DNA of 64,000 nucleotides from Acinetobacter tibetensis. Its GTDB lineage: Bacteria; Pseudomonadota; Gammaproteobacteria; Pseudomonadales; Moraxellaceae. The notes beneath the pieces are model-generated. The model worked only from the letters and a program-made list of their open reading frames with translations. It did not search any database and was not told the origin of the DNA. The stretch lies in contig NZ_CP098732.1 of the NCBI RefSeq assembly GCF_023824315.1, positions 2,790,001-2,854,000 on the forward strand, in the 5' to 3' direction. Numbering within the stretch: position 1 is the stretch's first letter; each line of letters starts with the position of its first letter. The position numbers and the translations under genes are program-made. Positions 7,880-16,329 of the stretch are shown here, piece after piece.

Positions 7880-8566
7880 TTAATCTTCTGGATACTCAAA
7901 ACGATAGCCAACACCATACACAGCTTGAATCCATTCATGACGGTTGCCGGTCTCTGCCGCATCCGAAATTTTTCGACGTAAGTTCTTGATATGACTATCA
8001 ATTACACGGTCTGCCACATCAAAACTATCTGGATTAATATGGTCTAATAATTGTACGCGTGAATAAACTTGTCCCACATGTTCAAGGAACAATTCCAATA
8101 GGCGGAATTCGGTTGGGGTTAAGTTGAGGGTCTTTTGTTGATACCAAATGCGTTGTTGTGCTTTATCTACTCGAAATAAGCTGTTTTCTTCAGGCTCAGC
8201 TTTACGCTCTAAACGGCGTAAAACTGCTTGTACACGCGCCACCAATTCTTTCGGGCTAAAAGGCTTACACACATAATCGTCTGCCCCCATATTTAAGCCC
8301 AACACACGATCAATTTCTTCTGTTCGTGCAGTCACCATAATAATCGGCAAGTCAGATTGTTCCCTGACCTTACGACAAATAGTGAGCCCGTCCATACGTG
8401 GCACCATCAAGTCTAAAATCATTAGACTGGGTTTACGTTGCATAAAACTGTCATAGGCTTCCTGCCCATCATGGAACAGGCTCACTTCCAGACCTGCTGC
8501 CTCTAGATAATCACGGACCAATTGAGCCAGTTCAACTTCATCTTCAACCAGCATAATATGCTTCAT
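7880..8566 (-). CDS. baeR: Response regulator BaeR (OmpR family)
   Basis: DNA-binding response regulator of the BaeSR envelope-stress system. In E. coli and A. baumannii it controls efflux pumps and periplasmic quality control. The 228-residue protein has a receiver domain (1-120) with the acidic pair Glu8-Asp9, phospho-acceptor Asp52 (LDLMVPRMDGL) and Lys101 (VCKPF). A winged-helix OmpR domain (about 135-228) holds LTPTEFRLLELF and VDSHIKNLRRKI-like segments. ATG 8566 has a strong AAGGAAAT site; an upstream in-frame ATG (8614) lies inside baeS and is rejected. It follows baeS by 11 bases, so the two are co-transcribed. BfmR was considered, but the kinase partner and the lack of its characteristic N-terminus favour BaeR. 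Confidence 0.88.
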   Translation of the reverse strand: MKHIMLVEDEVELAQLVRDYLEAAGLEVSLFHDGQEAYDSFMQRKPSLMILDLMVPRMDGLTICRKVREQSDLPIIMVTARTEEIDRVLGLNMGADDYVCKPFSPKELVARVQAVLRRLERKAEPEENSLFRVDKAQQRIWYQQKTLNLTPTEFRLLELFLEHVGQVYSRVQLLDHINPDSFDVADRVIDSHIKNLRRKISDAAETGNRHEWIQAVYGVGYRFEYPED

Positions 8567-8577
8567 GAATATTTCCT

Positions 8578-10239
8578 TTATGGTTTCATTTGTTTGGGAA
8601 AAGTGAGTTTGCAACGCAAACCACCCAAGGGTGAATGTTCAAAACCTAAACTTCCACCGAGTGCCTGAGCAATCTTACATGAAAGTGCCAAACCTAGCCC
8701 TGTTCCACCTGTGCTTCGGGTTCGCGAATCATCCACACGATAGAATCTTTCACCCAAATGCCGCAATTGTTCATCAGTCAAGCCATACGGGCTATCATCG
8801 ACATACAGGCTCCACGCTGTTTCTGTTTGCTCAGTGTGAATCTGGATTTCTCCACCCAATTCAGTATAACGAATGCTATTGCTGAGTAAGTTGACCACAA
8901 TTTGTTTGAATCGGTCTGTATCTAATTGTAAGACTGGAGCATCACCCTGCACACTCACATTTAGATTCGCCTGTTCAAACTTCGGTTTGAAGTTTTCCAC
9001 TTCTTGCACGACCACATCCCACGGATTTACAGCAGTAAAATAACACTTCAATTGCTGAGCATCGGCTTGAGCCAAATCAGCTAAATCTTGGGTCAATTTT
9101 TTCAAACTGCTCACTTGACGCATCATGGCATCCAGATGCTCAGGGGTCGCCTTACGGATACCATCTTGCATGGCTTCGATTTGCGCCTGTAACACAGCCA
9201 ATGGCGTTTTTAATTCGTGCGAAGTATCAGCCACCCATTGACGACGTGACGTTTCATGTTGATTTAGAATTTCAGCCAATTGATTCAACTCATTGGACAA
9301 ATCACCTAATTCATCATTACGGTTAATTTTGACTTGATGTTGGTAATTGCCTTGAGTCAGTTCACGTGTACCGTTCAATAAGCGCTGAATCGGTTTCTTA
9401 AAATAAGTTGCCAGCAATAATGCAGCAATTAGACTGGCTAAAATGGTCAAACCATAGACCAAGAACAAATAGCGCTTTTGATTACTAAAGAAGTTGATAC
9501 TTAATGCATCATCCTGATCCAAGACAGGCTTTAACCCTAAATAACCCACCACTTTGTCATCCACAATAATCGGGCGATAGGAAATTTGATCTGAAGAGGG
9601 TTCACCTACCACAAATTGTCGTTTGGCATCATATAAAGATAAACGTGAACTCAAGCCCAAACGGTCTGGCATCGAAATAAATTGCTTTTTCTGATTGCTA
9701 TTTTTTAACTTATTCTGTGCTTGACCTTCTTTACGATCAGGCGGTCGGAAAGCATTTTCATTCGATTTTAAAGGAAATTTTAAACCTTCAAAGGGTTGGT
9801 ATTCAGAAGGTAAATTTAACTCTAACCAACTTAATTCCTCTTGGTCGAGCAACGGTTTTTCCTGATCTGCCCGTGCCAGCGTTGGTGGTAAATTCACAAA
9901 AGTGTGTTCTTCAAAATAACGCTGCTGTAAGGCAATATCATATTGTCGACGTAACCACCAATGCGACAGTCGATCATAATCATCAGGGTCGGCCTGCCCC
10001 TCAATTTGTAAAATCTGAGCTTGTATGGCATTGCCCCAATCATGATAAACCGTGTACACCCCTGCCAAGTTGGAAATCAGATGATCGAGCTTTTGCATTT
10101 CGACATCTGCCACATACTTGGTGAAGTTTTTTTGCATGGTCCAGTGCAACACCCCTAAACTCAGTGTGATAATCACCAAGGTGGTTAGCAATACAGTCAA
10201 GAAGAGGCGTAGCGCAATCGGGACACGTCGAGTATTCAA
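8578..10239 (-). CDS. baeS: Sensor histidine kinase BaeS
   Basis: Inner-membrane kinase that senses envelope damage and toxic compounds and phosphorylates BaeR. The 553 residues are arranged as TM1 (about 10-34), a long periplasmic domain (35-255), TM2 (256-280), HAMP (281-335), HisKA with phospho-acceptor His341 in ADTSHELKTP, and an HATPase with N-box NLLSNSIRYT and G2 box STGGTGLGLAL. The G1 region reads DDSPYGL, close to the DSAPG form of E. coli BaeS and different from the usual DxGxG. The periplasmic domain has a Lys/Gln-rich insert (about 165-187). It is divergent from a small lipoprotein gene at 10373, a likely target or modulator. Confidence 0.88.
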   Translation of the reverse strand: MNTRRVPIALRLFLTVLLTTLVIITLSLGVLHWTMQKNFTKYVADVEMQKLDHLISNLAGVYTVYHDWGNAIQAQILQIEGQADPDDYDRLSHWWLRRQYDIALQQRYFEEHTFVNLPPTLARADQEKPLLDQEELSWLELNLPSEYQPFEGLKFPLKSNENAFRPPDRKEGQAQNKLKNSNQKKQFISMPDRLGLSSRLSLYDAKRQFVVGEPSSDQISYRPIIVDDKVVGYLGLKPVLDQDDALSINFFSNQKRYLFLVYGLTILASLIAALLLATYFKKPIQRLLNGTRELTQGNYQHQVKINRNDELGDLSNELNQLAEILNQHETSRRQWVADTSHELKTPLAVLQAQIEAMQDGIRKATPEHLDAMMRQVSSLKKLTQDLADLAQADAQQLKCYFTAVNPWDVVVQEVENFKPKFEQANLNVSVQGDAPVLQLDTDRFKQIVVNLLSNSIRYTELGGEIQIHTEQTETAWSLYVDDSPYGLTDEQLRHLGERFYRVDDSRTRSTGGTGLGLALSCKIAQALGGSLGFEHSPLGGLRCKLTFPKQMKP

Positions 10240-10372
10240 CAGTGGTGCTCGGTTGTTATTTTGTTAGCACTATTGTAACCAACCTATTTTCAAAAAACCC
10301 TCCATTGTTTCTTCATCTTTATTATTTAATCTTTAAGCACAAATTTAATAATCGCGGCTGGGGTAACTTGTA

Positions 10373-10981
10373 ATGAACTTGACCAAAAAAATTGTATTAG
10401 CAACCTGTGGCGTTTTAAGTGTTGGTGCTTTAACGGCTTGTCAATCACACCCAGAACCACAAGAGCAATCTCATCGTATGATGGATGGTCGTCATGCAGA
10501 TCGTATGACGCCTGAACAACGTGCCGAACATAAACAAATGCGTGCTCAACACAAAGAAATGTTCAAACAGATGAAACAGGCTTGTGAGGGTAAAACTGCT
10601 GGACAAACTGCTCAGGTGAAAGCTGGTACACAAACGATTGATGGTCAGTGTCAGGTGGTATTCCAGCCTGATCAAAAACGCGGTCATGGCATGCGTATGG
10701 GGCAACCTCCTATGCAAGATGATGAAGGTATGATGCGTCCACAACGCGGTGACAAACTAACCGATGCACAACGTCAGCAAATGGTGCAGCAATACGATCA
10801 ACGTTTGAGAGAAAAACAAGCCTTCCAACAAGCCGTAGAAACTGCATGTAAAGGTCAAGCAGATGGTAAAGTGGTGCAAATTAAAGCAGGTGAACAAACC
10901 TTATCGGGTAAATGTGCGGTACGTTTCTTCCCGAATCAGCCGCAACCGAATGCCATGCCTACAGCAAAACCAGCAGCATAA
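10373..10981 (+). CDS. Cys-repeat lipoprotein divergent from baeSR, Spy/CpxP-like motif
   Basis: A 202-residue predicted lipoprotein: MNLTKK, hydrophobic core and lipobox ALTAC (Cys22). The mature protein is rich in Met, Gln and His and contains an internal duplication. A unit with ACEG...VKAGTQTIDGQCQV (about 71-96) recurs as ACKG...IKAGEQTLSGKCAV (about 158-183), each with two cysteines that could pair. MTPEQRAEH and LTDAQRQQM resemble the LTxxQ motif of the periplasmic chaperones Spy and CpxP. In E. coli spy is activated by BaeR, so the divergent position is suggestive. Homology to Spy is not shown; function is inferred from motif and context. A terminator follows. Confidence 0.72.
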   Translation: MNLTKKIVLATCGVLSVGALTACQSHPEPQEQSHRMMDGRHADRMTPEQRAEHKQMRAQHKEMFKQMKQACEGKTAGQTAQVKAGTQTIDGQCQVVFQPDQKRGHGMRMGQPPMQDDEGMMRPQRGDKLTDAQRQQMVQQYDQRLREKQAFQQAVETACKGQADGKVVQIKAGEQTLSGKCAVRFFPNQPQPNAMPTAKPAA

Positions 10982-10994
10982 GCAGATTTACAAC

Positions 10995-11022
10995 AAAAAA
11001 GACGCCGTAAGCGTCTTTTTTT
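10995..11022 (+). terminator. Rho-independent terminator after the Cys-repeat lipoprotein
   Basis: AAAAAAGACGC (10995-11005) pairs with GCGTCTTTTTT (11011-11021) around loop CGTAA; the T-run ends at 11022. Confidence 0.9.
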
Positions 11023-11290
11023 ATGCCTAAATAGCAACATAACTTTTTACGTTTTTTGACTATTTGTATCATTAAAAAAAAACATAAAAACGTTTACACT
11101 CAATGTACTTATAAAATTCAAGCCACCTTTTTTTGACTTTACAGTCACTAAGAAATGGGGGGCAAGTGCTTGTACCTTATAACAAGATGTTGCACGATTA
11201 ACTTGTACTTAAAAACGTGTCATTGAAGGCACGTCACCATGTTTATTAGGATTATAACGCTGGTTAAAACCAGTATTGAGGAAAACCGAC
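11023..11290 (+). promoter_or_regulatory. Leader of the first acyl-CoA dehydrogenase gene, two inverted repeats
   Basis: No full-length gene lies here. Two inverted repeats sit close to the start: ACGTGTC/GGCACGT (11215-11234, loop ATTGAA, one G-T pair) and CTGGTT/AACCAG (11260-11273, spacer AA). The second resembles the TGGT...ACCA half-sites of fatty-acid regulators such as FadR, but is shorter than the E. coli operator, so the match is tentative. Upstream DNA is A/T-rich without a clear promoter. Confidence 0.35.
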
Positions 11291-11319
11291 ATGCCACAAT
11301 ACAAAGCGCCCTTACGTGA
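11239..11319 (+). CDS. Possible 26-codon upstream ORF overlapping the acyl-CoA dehydrogenase start
   Basis: ATG 11239 opens a 26-codon frame ending TGA at 11317-11319. It overlaps the dehydrogenase start (11291) by 29 bases in another frame. GAAGG lies nine bases before its ATG, a plausible ribosome site. The peptide begins MFIRIITLVKTS and has no recognised family. It may be a translational coupling or leader peptide, or chance. Confidence 0.25.
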   Translation: MFIRIITLVKTSIEENRHATIQSALT

Positions 11320-13093
11320 TATGCAGTTTGTTTTGCATGAATTACTAAATGCTGAACAACATTATGCAAAACTTCCTGCTTTCCAAGAAACCGTAAGCCG
11401 TGAATTGGTTGACCAATATTTAGAAGCTGCGGCAGATTTCTGTGAAAATGAATTGTCTCCAATCAATCAAAGCGGTGACCGCGAAGGTTGTACTTGGAAT
11501 GATGGTGTGGTGACTACACCAACTGGTTTTAAAGAAGCGTACCAAAAATATATCGAGTTAGGCTTCCCTTCACTTTCAGCAGAAGAACAATACGGCGGTC
11601 AAGGTTTACCAGTTTCTTTAGGTAACGTGATTTCAGAAATGGTCGGTACTGCAAACTGGGCTTGGGGTATGTATCCTGGGCTTTCTCACGGTGCAGTCCG
11701 TACTTTAGAACACCATGGTTCTACAGAACAGAAAGACGCTTACTTACCAAACCTTGTATCAGGTGTTTGGACAGGGACCATGTGCTTAACTGAATCTCAT
11801 GCAGGTTCTGACTTAGGGATTATCCGCACTAAAGCTGAACCAAATGCTGACGGTAGTTATGCAATTACAGGCGAGAAAATTTTTATCTCTGCTGGTGAGC
11901 ATGACATGGCAGAGAACATTATTCACATTGTACTTGCTCGTCTTCCTGGTGCACCAAAAGGTACCAAAGGGATTTCACTCTTCATCGTGCCAAAATTCAA
12001 CTTAAATGCTGATGGTACTGTGGGTGAGCGTAATGCGGTACGTTGTGGTTCTATCGAACACAAAATGGGTATTCATGGTAACGCAACGTGCGTCATCAAC
12101 TTTGACAACGCAAAAGGTTACTTGATTGGACCTGAAAACCGTGGTCTAAACTGTATGTTTACCTTCATGAACACAGCACGTATTGGTACTGCTGTTCAAG
12201 GTCTTGCTGCATCTGAAGGTTCATTCCAAGGTGCGCTTGCATATGCTAAAGATCGTTTAGCAATGCGTTCACTTTCTGGTCCTAAAGCACCTGAAAAAGA
12301 AGCAGATCCAATTATTGTTCACCCAGCTGTACGCAACATGTTGTTAACGCAAAAATCTTTTGCTGAAGCAGGTCGTGCATTGGTTTACTTGTTGTCTTTC
12401 CATGCCGACATCGTAGAGCAAGGGGCAACTGAAGAAGAGCGTAAATACTCTGACAACATTTTGTCGTTGCTTACTCCAATTGCAAAAGCTTTCTTAACTG
12501 AAACAGGTTCTGAATCTGCAAAACACGGTGTACAAGTGTTTGGTGGTCACGGTTTTATTTCTGAACATGGTATGGAACAAATTGTTCGTGATACCCGTAT
12601 CGCTTGCTTATACGAAGGTACAACCGAAATTCAAGCTTTGGACTTGTTAGGTCGTAAAGTTTTGGGTACTCAAGGTGCAATGTTGAAAGACTTCACCAAG
12701 ATTATTCACAAATTCTGCGAAGCCAACAAAGACAACACTGCAATGAAAGAATTTGTTGAACCGCTTGCTGCACTCAACAAAGAATGGGGCGACCTCACCA
12801 TGCAAATTGGTATGCGCGCTATGCAAAACCCAGATGAAGTCGGTGCTGCTGCTGTAGATTACTTGTATTTCTCTGGCTACGTCACGCTGGGTTACCTCTG
12901 GGCTCAAATGGCGTTGGTTGCACAGCAAACACTTGCTGCGGGTACCTCTGATGTTGACTTCTACAATGCCAAAGTGACCACTGCACACTTCTACTTCAAG
13001 AAAATCTTGCCACGTGTTCGTTCACACGTTGATGTGATTGCTGGTGGTGTAGAGCCATTAATGTCATTAGACGCAGAACACTTCGCGTTCTAA
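11291..13093 (+). CDS. Acyl-CoA dehydrogenase with C-terminal extension domain (DmdC-like), copy 1
   Basis: FAD enzyme that oxidises an acyl-CoA to the enoyl-CoA. The 600-residue length is that of the long DmdC/AcdA-like class, which has an N-terminal helical cap, the core and an extra C-terminal helical domain. Visible signatures are TGTMCLTESHAGSDLG (FAD and substrate loop), ITGEKIFISAGEHD, GSIEHKMGIHGNATC, and FGGHGFISEHGMEQIVRDTRIACLYEGT, where the Glu of YEGT is the probable catalytic base. ATG 11291 follows GAGGAAAACCGAC; the in-frame TTG at 11276 overlaps that site and is rejected. A paralogue follows at 13262. True substrate is unknown; medium or long-chain fatty acyl-CoA is the usual guess. 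Confidence 0.92.
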   Translation: MPQYKAPLRDMQFVLHELLNAEQHYAKLPAFQETVSRELVDQYLEAAADFCENELSPINQSGDREGCTWNDGVVTTPTGFKEAYQKYIELGFPSLSAEEQYGGQGLPVSLGNVISEMVGTANWAWGMYPGLSHGAVRTLEHHGSTEQKDAYLPNLVSGVWTGTMCLTESHAGSDLGIIRTKAEPNADGSYAITGEKIFISAGEHDMAENIIHIVLARLPGAPKGTKGISLFIVPKFNLNADGTVGERNAVRCGSIEHKMGIHGNATCVINFDNAKGYLIGPENRGLNCMFTFMNTARIGTAVQGLAASEGSFQGALAYAKDRLAMRSLSGPKAPEKEADPIIVHPAVRNMLLTQKSFAEAGRALVYLLSFHADIVEQGATEEERKYSDNILSLLTPIAKAFLTETGSESAKHGVQVFGGHGFISEHGMEQIVRDTRIACLYEGTTEIQALDLLGRKVLGTQGAMLKDFTKIIHKFCEANKDNTAMKEFVEPLAALNKEWGDLTMQIGMRAMQNPDEVGAAAVDYLYFSGYVTLGYLWAQMALVAQQTLAAGTSDVDFYNAKVTTAHFYFKKILPRVRSHVDVIAGGVEPLMSLDAEHFAF

Positions 13094-13128
13094 CCATACT
13101 TTAATATTGCTTGCAATGTTAATTTAAG

Positions 13129-13164
13129 AAAAAAGGACTGGTCGGTTTTGACGGTCCTTTTTTT
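13129..13164 (+). terminator. Rho-independent terminator between the two acyl-CoA dehydrogenase genes
   Basis: AAAAAAGGAC pairs with GTCCTTTTTT around an inner GTC/GAC pairing, with the T-run ending at 13164. It suggests the two paralogues are separate transcripts. Confidence 0.85.
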
Positions 13165-13261
13165 ATGTAATCAATGCTAAATTTAATTCTATCAATAATA
13201 CGTGTGAATGCGTGTTATTCCACATTCAGCACATGATGTATACAACAAAGGTGAACTAACT

Positions 13262-15043
13262 ATGCCAATTTATAACGCACCGCTTGCAGATATGAAATTC
13301 ATCTTAAATGATGTTTTTAACGCAGAACAATTCTGGCAGTCGAACGAAAATCTAGCGCATTTAGATGCCGCGACTGCAGAAGCTATTTTGGAAGAAATGG
13401 CAAAATTTGCGCAAAATGTAACGCTTCCGCTAAACCGTACAGGTGATGAGGAAGGTGCAACTTATAACAATGGCACAGTAACGACACCTGCTGGTTTCAA
13501 AGAAGCATTTAAGCAATATGCCCAAGGTGGCTGGATTGGTTTAGGTGCAGAAGAAGAATGGGGTGGTCAAGGCATGCCAAAAATGCTGACTGTACTTTCT
13601 GACGAAATGCTATTCGCAACCAACCCTTCTTTCATGCTTTACCCATTACTTTCTGTGGGTGCTGGTATGGCACTGAACAGTTATGCCTCTCAAGAGCAAA
13701 AAGAAACCTATTTACCTAAAATTTACTCTGGTGAATGGTCAGGCACCATGTGCTTAACAGAACCCCACTCAGGTACAGATTTAGGCATTATCAAAACTAA
13801 AGCTGAACGTAACGAAGACGGTACTTACAACATTACGGGTACTAAAATCTTCATTACTGGCGGTGACCACGACTTAGCTGAAAACATCATTCACTTGGTG
13901 TTGGCGAAAACTCCAGATGCACCTGCGGGTTCACGTGGTATTTCATTATTCATCGTGCCGAAATTCATGGTAAACGAAGATGGTTCAGTGGGTGAGCGTA
14001 ATGCTGCTGGTCCAGGTTCAATCGAACACAAAATGGGGATCAAAGCCTCTGCAACTTGCGTCATGAACTTTGACGGTGCAAAAGGTTACCTCGTCGGTAA
14101 AGAAAACGAAGGTCTTGCAGCAATGTTCGTCATGATGAACTACGAACGTTTATCAATGGGTATTCAAGGTCTTGGCGCATCTGAATTTGCTTACCAAAAT
14201 GCAGCACAATATGCGACGGATCGTTTACAAGGTCGTAGCGCTTCTGGTGTGAAATCTCCAAACAAACCAGCAGACAGTATTTTGGTGCATGGTGATGTAC
14301 GTCGTATGTTGTTAAACGTACGTGCCAACAACGAAGCTTCTCGTGCATTTGCTGTGTATGTGGGTCAACAGTTAGACATCACCAAATTCTCGACTGATGC
14401 GGCAGCGGTGAAAAAAGCCAATGACCGCGTTGCACTTCTTACACCAATTGCGAAAGCTTACTTAACTGACACTGCATTCCAAGCAACGCTTGATGCACAA
14501 ATGTGCTTCGGTGGTCATGGTTATATCCGTGAATGGGGTATGGAACAATGTGTTCGTGACTTACGTATCGCACAAATCTACGAAGGAACCAATGGCGTTC
14601 AATCTCAAGACTTGATCGGTCGTAAAACCATTAAGTGTAACGGTGCCTACATTGCAGAATACATCGAAGAAATTCGTGATTTCGCTAATAGTTTAGATGC
14701 GGACTTAAACTTCATTAAAGACGCAACTTTGGATGCAGCGACAGAAATTGCCGACCTGACTCAATTCGTACTTGCTCAAGCGGCTGAAAGCGTAGAATTC
14801 CCAAATGCAGCAGCAGTAGACTACTTACATGCTGTGGGCTTACTCAGCTTCGCTTATATGTTTGCTCGCATTGCCAATGCAGCAAAAGACAAAGATGGCG
14901 AGTTCTTCCAAAACAAATTGGCACTTGCTCAATACTTCGCACAACGTATTCTTCCAGAATTAGACATGCGTATTGCTAAAGTAAAAGCAGGTTCTGACTT
15001 GATTATGAATTTCAGTGAAAATTACTTCACTAGCCAAGCATAA
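13262..15043 (+). CDS. Acyl-CoA dehydrogenase with C-terminal extension domain (DmdC-like), copy 2
   Basis: Paralogue of the preceding gene, 593 residues with the same domain order. Shared motifs include SGTMCLTEPHSGTDLGI, ITGTKIFITGGDHD, GSIEHKMGIKASATC and FGGHGYIREWGMEQCVRDLRIAQIYEGT with the probable catalytic Glu in YEGT. Differences cluster in the N-terminal cap and the substrate-facing loop (AAGPGSIEHK here, AVRCGSIEHK in copy 1), which suggests different chain-length or branching preference. ATG 13262 follows AAAGGTGAAC; upstream in-frame GTG at 13208 lacks a ribosome site. An imperfect TGAATG/CATTCA inverted repeat lies in the leader around 13206-13232. A terminator follows at 15055. 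Confidence 0.92.
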   Translation: MPIYNAPLADMKFILNDVFNAEQFWQSNENLAHLDAATAEAILEEMAKFAQNVTLPLNRTGDEEGATYNNGTVTTPAGFKEAFKQYAQGGWIGLGAEEEWGGQGMPKMLTVLSDEMLFATNPSFMLYPLLSVGAGMALNSYASQEQKETYLPKIYSGEWSGTMCLTEPHSGTDLGIIKTKAERNEDGTYNITGTKIFITGGDHDLAENIIHLVLAKTPDAPAGSRGISLFIVPKFMVNEDGSVGERNAAGPGSIEHKMGIKASATCVMNFDGAKGYLVGKENEGLAAMFVMMNYERLSMGIQGLGASEFAYQNAAQYATDRLQGRSASGVKSPNKPADSILVHGDVRRMLLNVRANNEASRAFAVYVGQQLDITKFSTDAAAVKKANDRVALLTPIAKAYLTDTAFQATLDAQMCFGGHGYIREWGMEQCVRDLRIAQIYEGTNGVQSQDLIGRKTIKCNGAYIAEYIEEIRDFANSLDADLNFIKDATLDAATEIADLTQFVLAQAAESVEFPNAAAVDYLHAVGLLSFAYMFARIANAAKDKDGEFFQNKLALAQYFAQRILPELDMRIAKVKAGSDLIMNFSENYFTSQA

Positions 15044-15054
15044 TCCTTAAGTGT

Positions 15055-15086
15055 AAAAAAACGCCTGCTCTGTCAGGCGTTTTTTT
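15055..15086 (+). terminator. Rho-independent terminator after copy 2
   Basis: AAAAAAACGCCTG pairs with CAGGCGTTTTTTT around loop CTCTGT; a strong symmetric hairpin with a T-run to 15086. Confidence 0.9.
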
Positions 15087-15160
15087 ATGCCACAATGTTC
15101 ATGTGCATGAAATTTGCTTATGATTGAATAAGTTGTTATTTCAAATAATAGGAGGTAAAG

Positions 15161-15658
15161 ATGTCTGAACGAGATACTAAAGTGGTTAAAATTGAAACCC
15201 TCCTCGACCGATTAGGCAATTTAGCAGTTGAAAGCTTTCACTACATTGCCCTATTCATTATTGGCTGTATGGTGGCATGGTCCGCCGTTCATACCGTAAT
15301 CGAAATCCTCACCGTCAAACAATACGCCACCATTGACGATATTCTGTTGTTATTTATCTATTTAGAATTGGGTGCCATGGTTGGCATTTATTTTAAAACC
15401 AATCACATGCCTGTCCGCTTTCTGATTTATGTGGCAATTACCGCCCTCACCCGTCTTTTAATTTCAGATATTCAACACGATCATAAAGCCGATATGGACT
15501 TGGTAATTATTACAGGTTCAATCTTGATTCTTGCGCTAGCCATTTTAATTGTGCGTTATGCGTCATGGACGTTTCCTTCCGTCATGCGTGATAAACATCA
15601 AGATCAACCCTTACCTCAAGGTAAAACCCCGCGCCCTGAAGATGATGAATTGGCTTAA
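15161..15658 (+). CDS. psiE: PsiE-family membrane protein
   Basis: 165-residue inner-membrane protein with four predicted helices (about 28-48, 60-78, 83-100, 115-135) and charged ends. The pattern YLELGAMVGIYFKTNHMPVRFLIY and the GSILILALAILIVRYAS helix fit the phosphate-starvation-inducible PsiE family, whose biochemical role is unknown. In E. coli psiE is controlled by PhoB and CRP; here I see no Pho box in the 74 bases upstream. A very good AGGAGGTAAAG site precedes the ATG. It stands alone between two terminators. Confidence 0.85.
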   Translation: MSERDTKVVKIETLLDRLGNLAVESFHYIALFIIGCMVAWSAVHTVIEILTVKQYATIDDILLLFIYLELGAMVGIYFKTNHMPVRFLIYVAITALTRLLISDIQHDHKADMDLVIITGSILILALAILIVRYASWTFPSVMRDKHQDQPLPQGKTPRPEDDELA

Positions 15659-15677
15659 TTGAATCTTGTAAATCTAG

Positions 15678-15739
15678 CTTACCTACTTTCGAGCATGACC
15701 TCTGTGGCTGCGTGAAAATCGGAAGTTGGTAAGTTTTTT
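15678..15739 (+). terminator. Imperfect long hairpin with T-run after psiE
   Basis: CTTACCTACTTTC (15678-15690) pairs with GGAAGTTGGTAAG (15721-15733) with two mismatches, followed by six T at 15734-15739. The 30-base interior is long for an intrinsic terminator, so confidence is moderate. Confidence 0.55.
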
Positions 15740-15741
15740 CT

Positions 15742-16155
15742 CTATCTTGGGACTAATACATAGCGACCATTTTCAAAGATCCAGTACATGTTTTGTGGCG
15801 GTTCAGGTAATCCTAAACGTTGCCAATCATTGATAATCCGATAATTTGAACTTTCAATGCGCGAATTGGCATCACCAAAAACATAACTGGTACTTTGATG
15901 ATTGTATTGAGTATAAGTAGGCGCCTGTAAATTAATACTGACATTGGCTTGTGGTCGATTCCAATTGGGTGGCCGATGATCCTGTGGCGGATAAGGTCGG
16001 TTTGGATAAGGCGGTTGCGGTGGATAAGGTCGATAATTCGGGCGTTTGGTACTGGTGCCCTGATAGTTTGACCAGCCATTGGCATCTGCGAAGGCATAGT
16101 TAGAACTCAGCATCAAGATGACTATCCCACATGCAAAACAGGACTTCACTTTCAT
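15742..16155 (-). CDS. RcnB-like exported protein with proline-rich region
   Basis: 137-residue secreted protein: signal peptide to about ALA-type site AFADA (residues 21-25), then a Pro/Tyr/Arg-rich low-complexity part (about 38-68). The C-terminal motif is WQRLGLPEPPQNMYWIFENG, ending YVLVPR. The C-terminal Trp-x-x-x-Gly-Leu-Pro-x-Pro-Pro pattern is that of RcnB-type periplasmic proteins, which in E. coli take part in nickel/cobalt homeostasis. No rcnA or rcnR neighbour is present, so a metal role here is unproven. GGGAG six bases before ATG 16155 supports the start. Confidence 0.72.
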   Translation of the reverse strand: MKVKSCFACGIVILMLSSNYAFADANGWSNYQGTSTKRPNYRPYPPQPPYPNRPYPPQDHRPPNWNRPQANVSINLQAPTYTQYNHQSTSYVFGDANSRIESSNYRIINDWQRLGLPEPPQNMYWIFENGRYVLVPR

Positions 16156-16329
16156 CTGCTGCTCCCAATGATATTTGTTGATATTTTAACCTAAGTTTAT
16201 ACCCAAGCATGCATAAAAATAGCAGGCTGGGCAAAGATTTGTACAGGATGTTATTCCTGCTCTGAATGTGAATTTTGATTGCTACGCTTTATGTTAAAAT
16301 AATTTTTTTCATGGATTAGGTGGAACATT

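Noticed and set aside
7880-10239. Two-component pair as BfmRS
   Set aside because: The regulator starts MKHIMLVEDEVELAQL and the kinase G1 box DSPYG fits BaeS; the BfmR N-terminus I know is different.
10445-10744. 99-codon minus-strand ORF inside the Cys-repeat lipoprotein gene
   Set aside because: The + strand has a lipobox and internal duplication; the - strand product is low-complexity His/Leu/Thr without a start signal.
15087-15160. Pho box upstream of psiE
   Set aside because: I looked for TTGTCA/CTGTCA direct repeats and found none, so phosphate control of psiE here is not supported by sequence.
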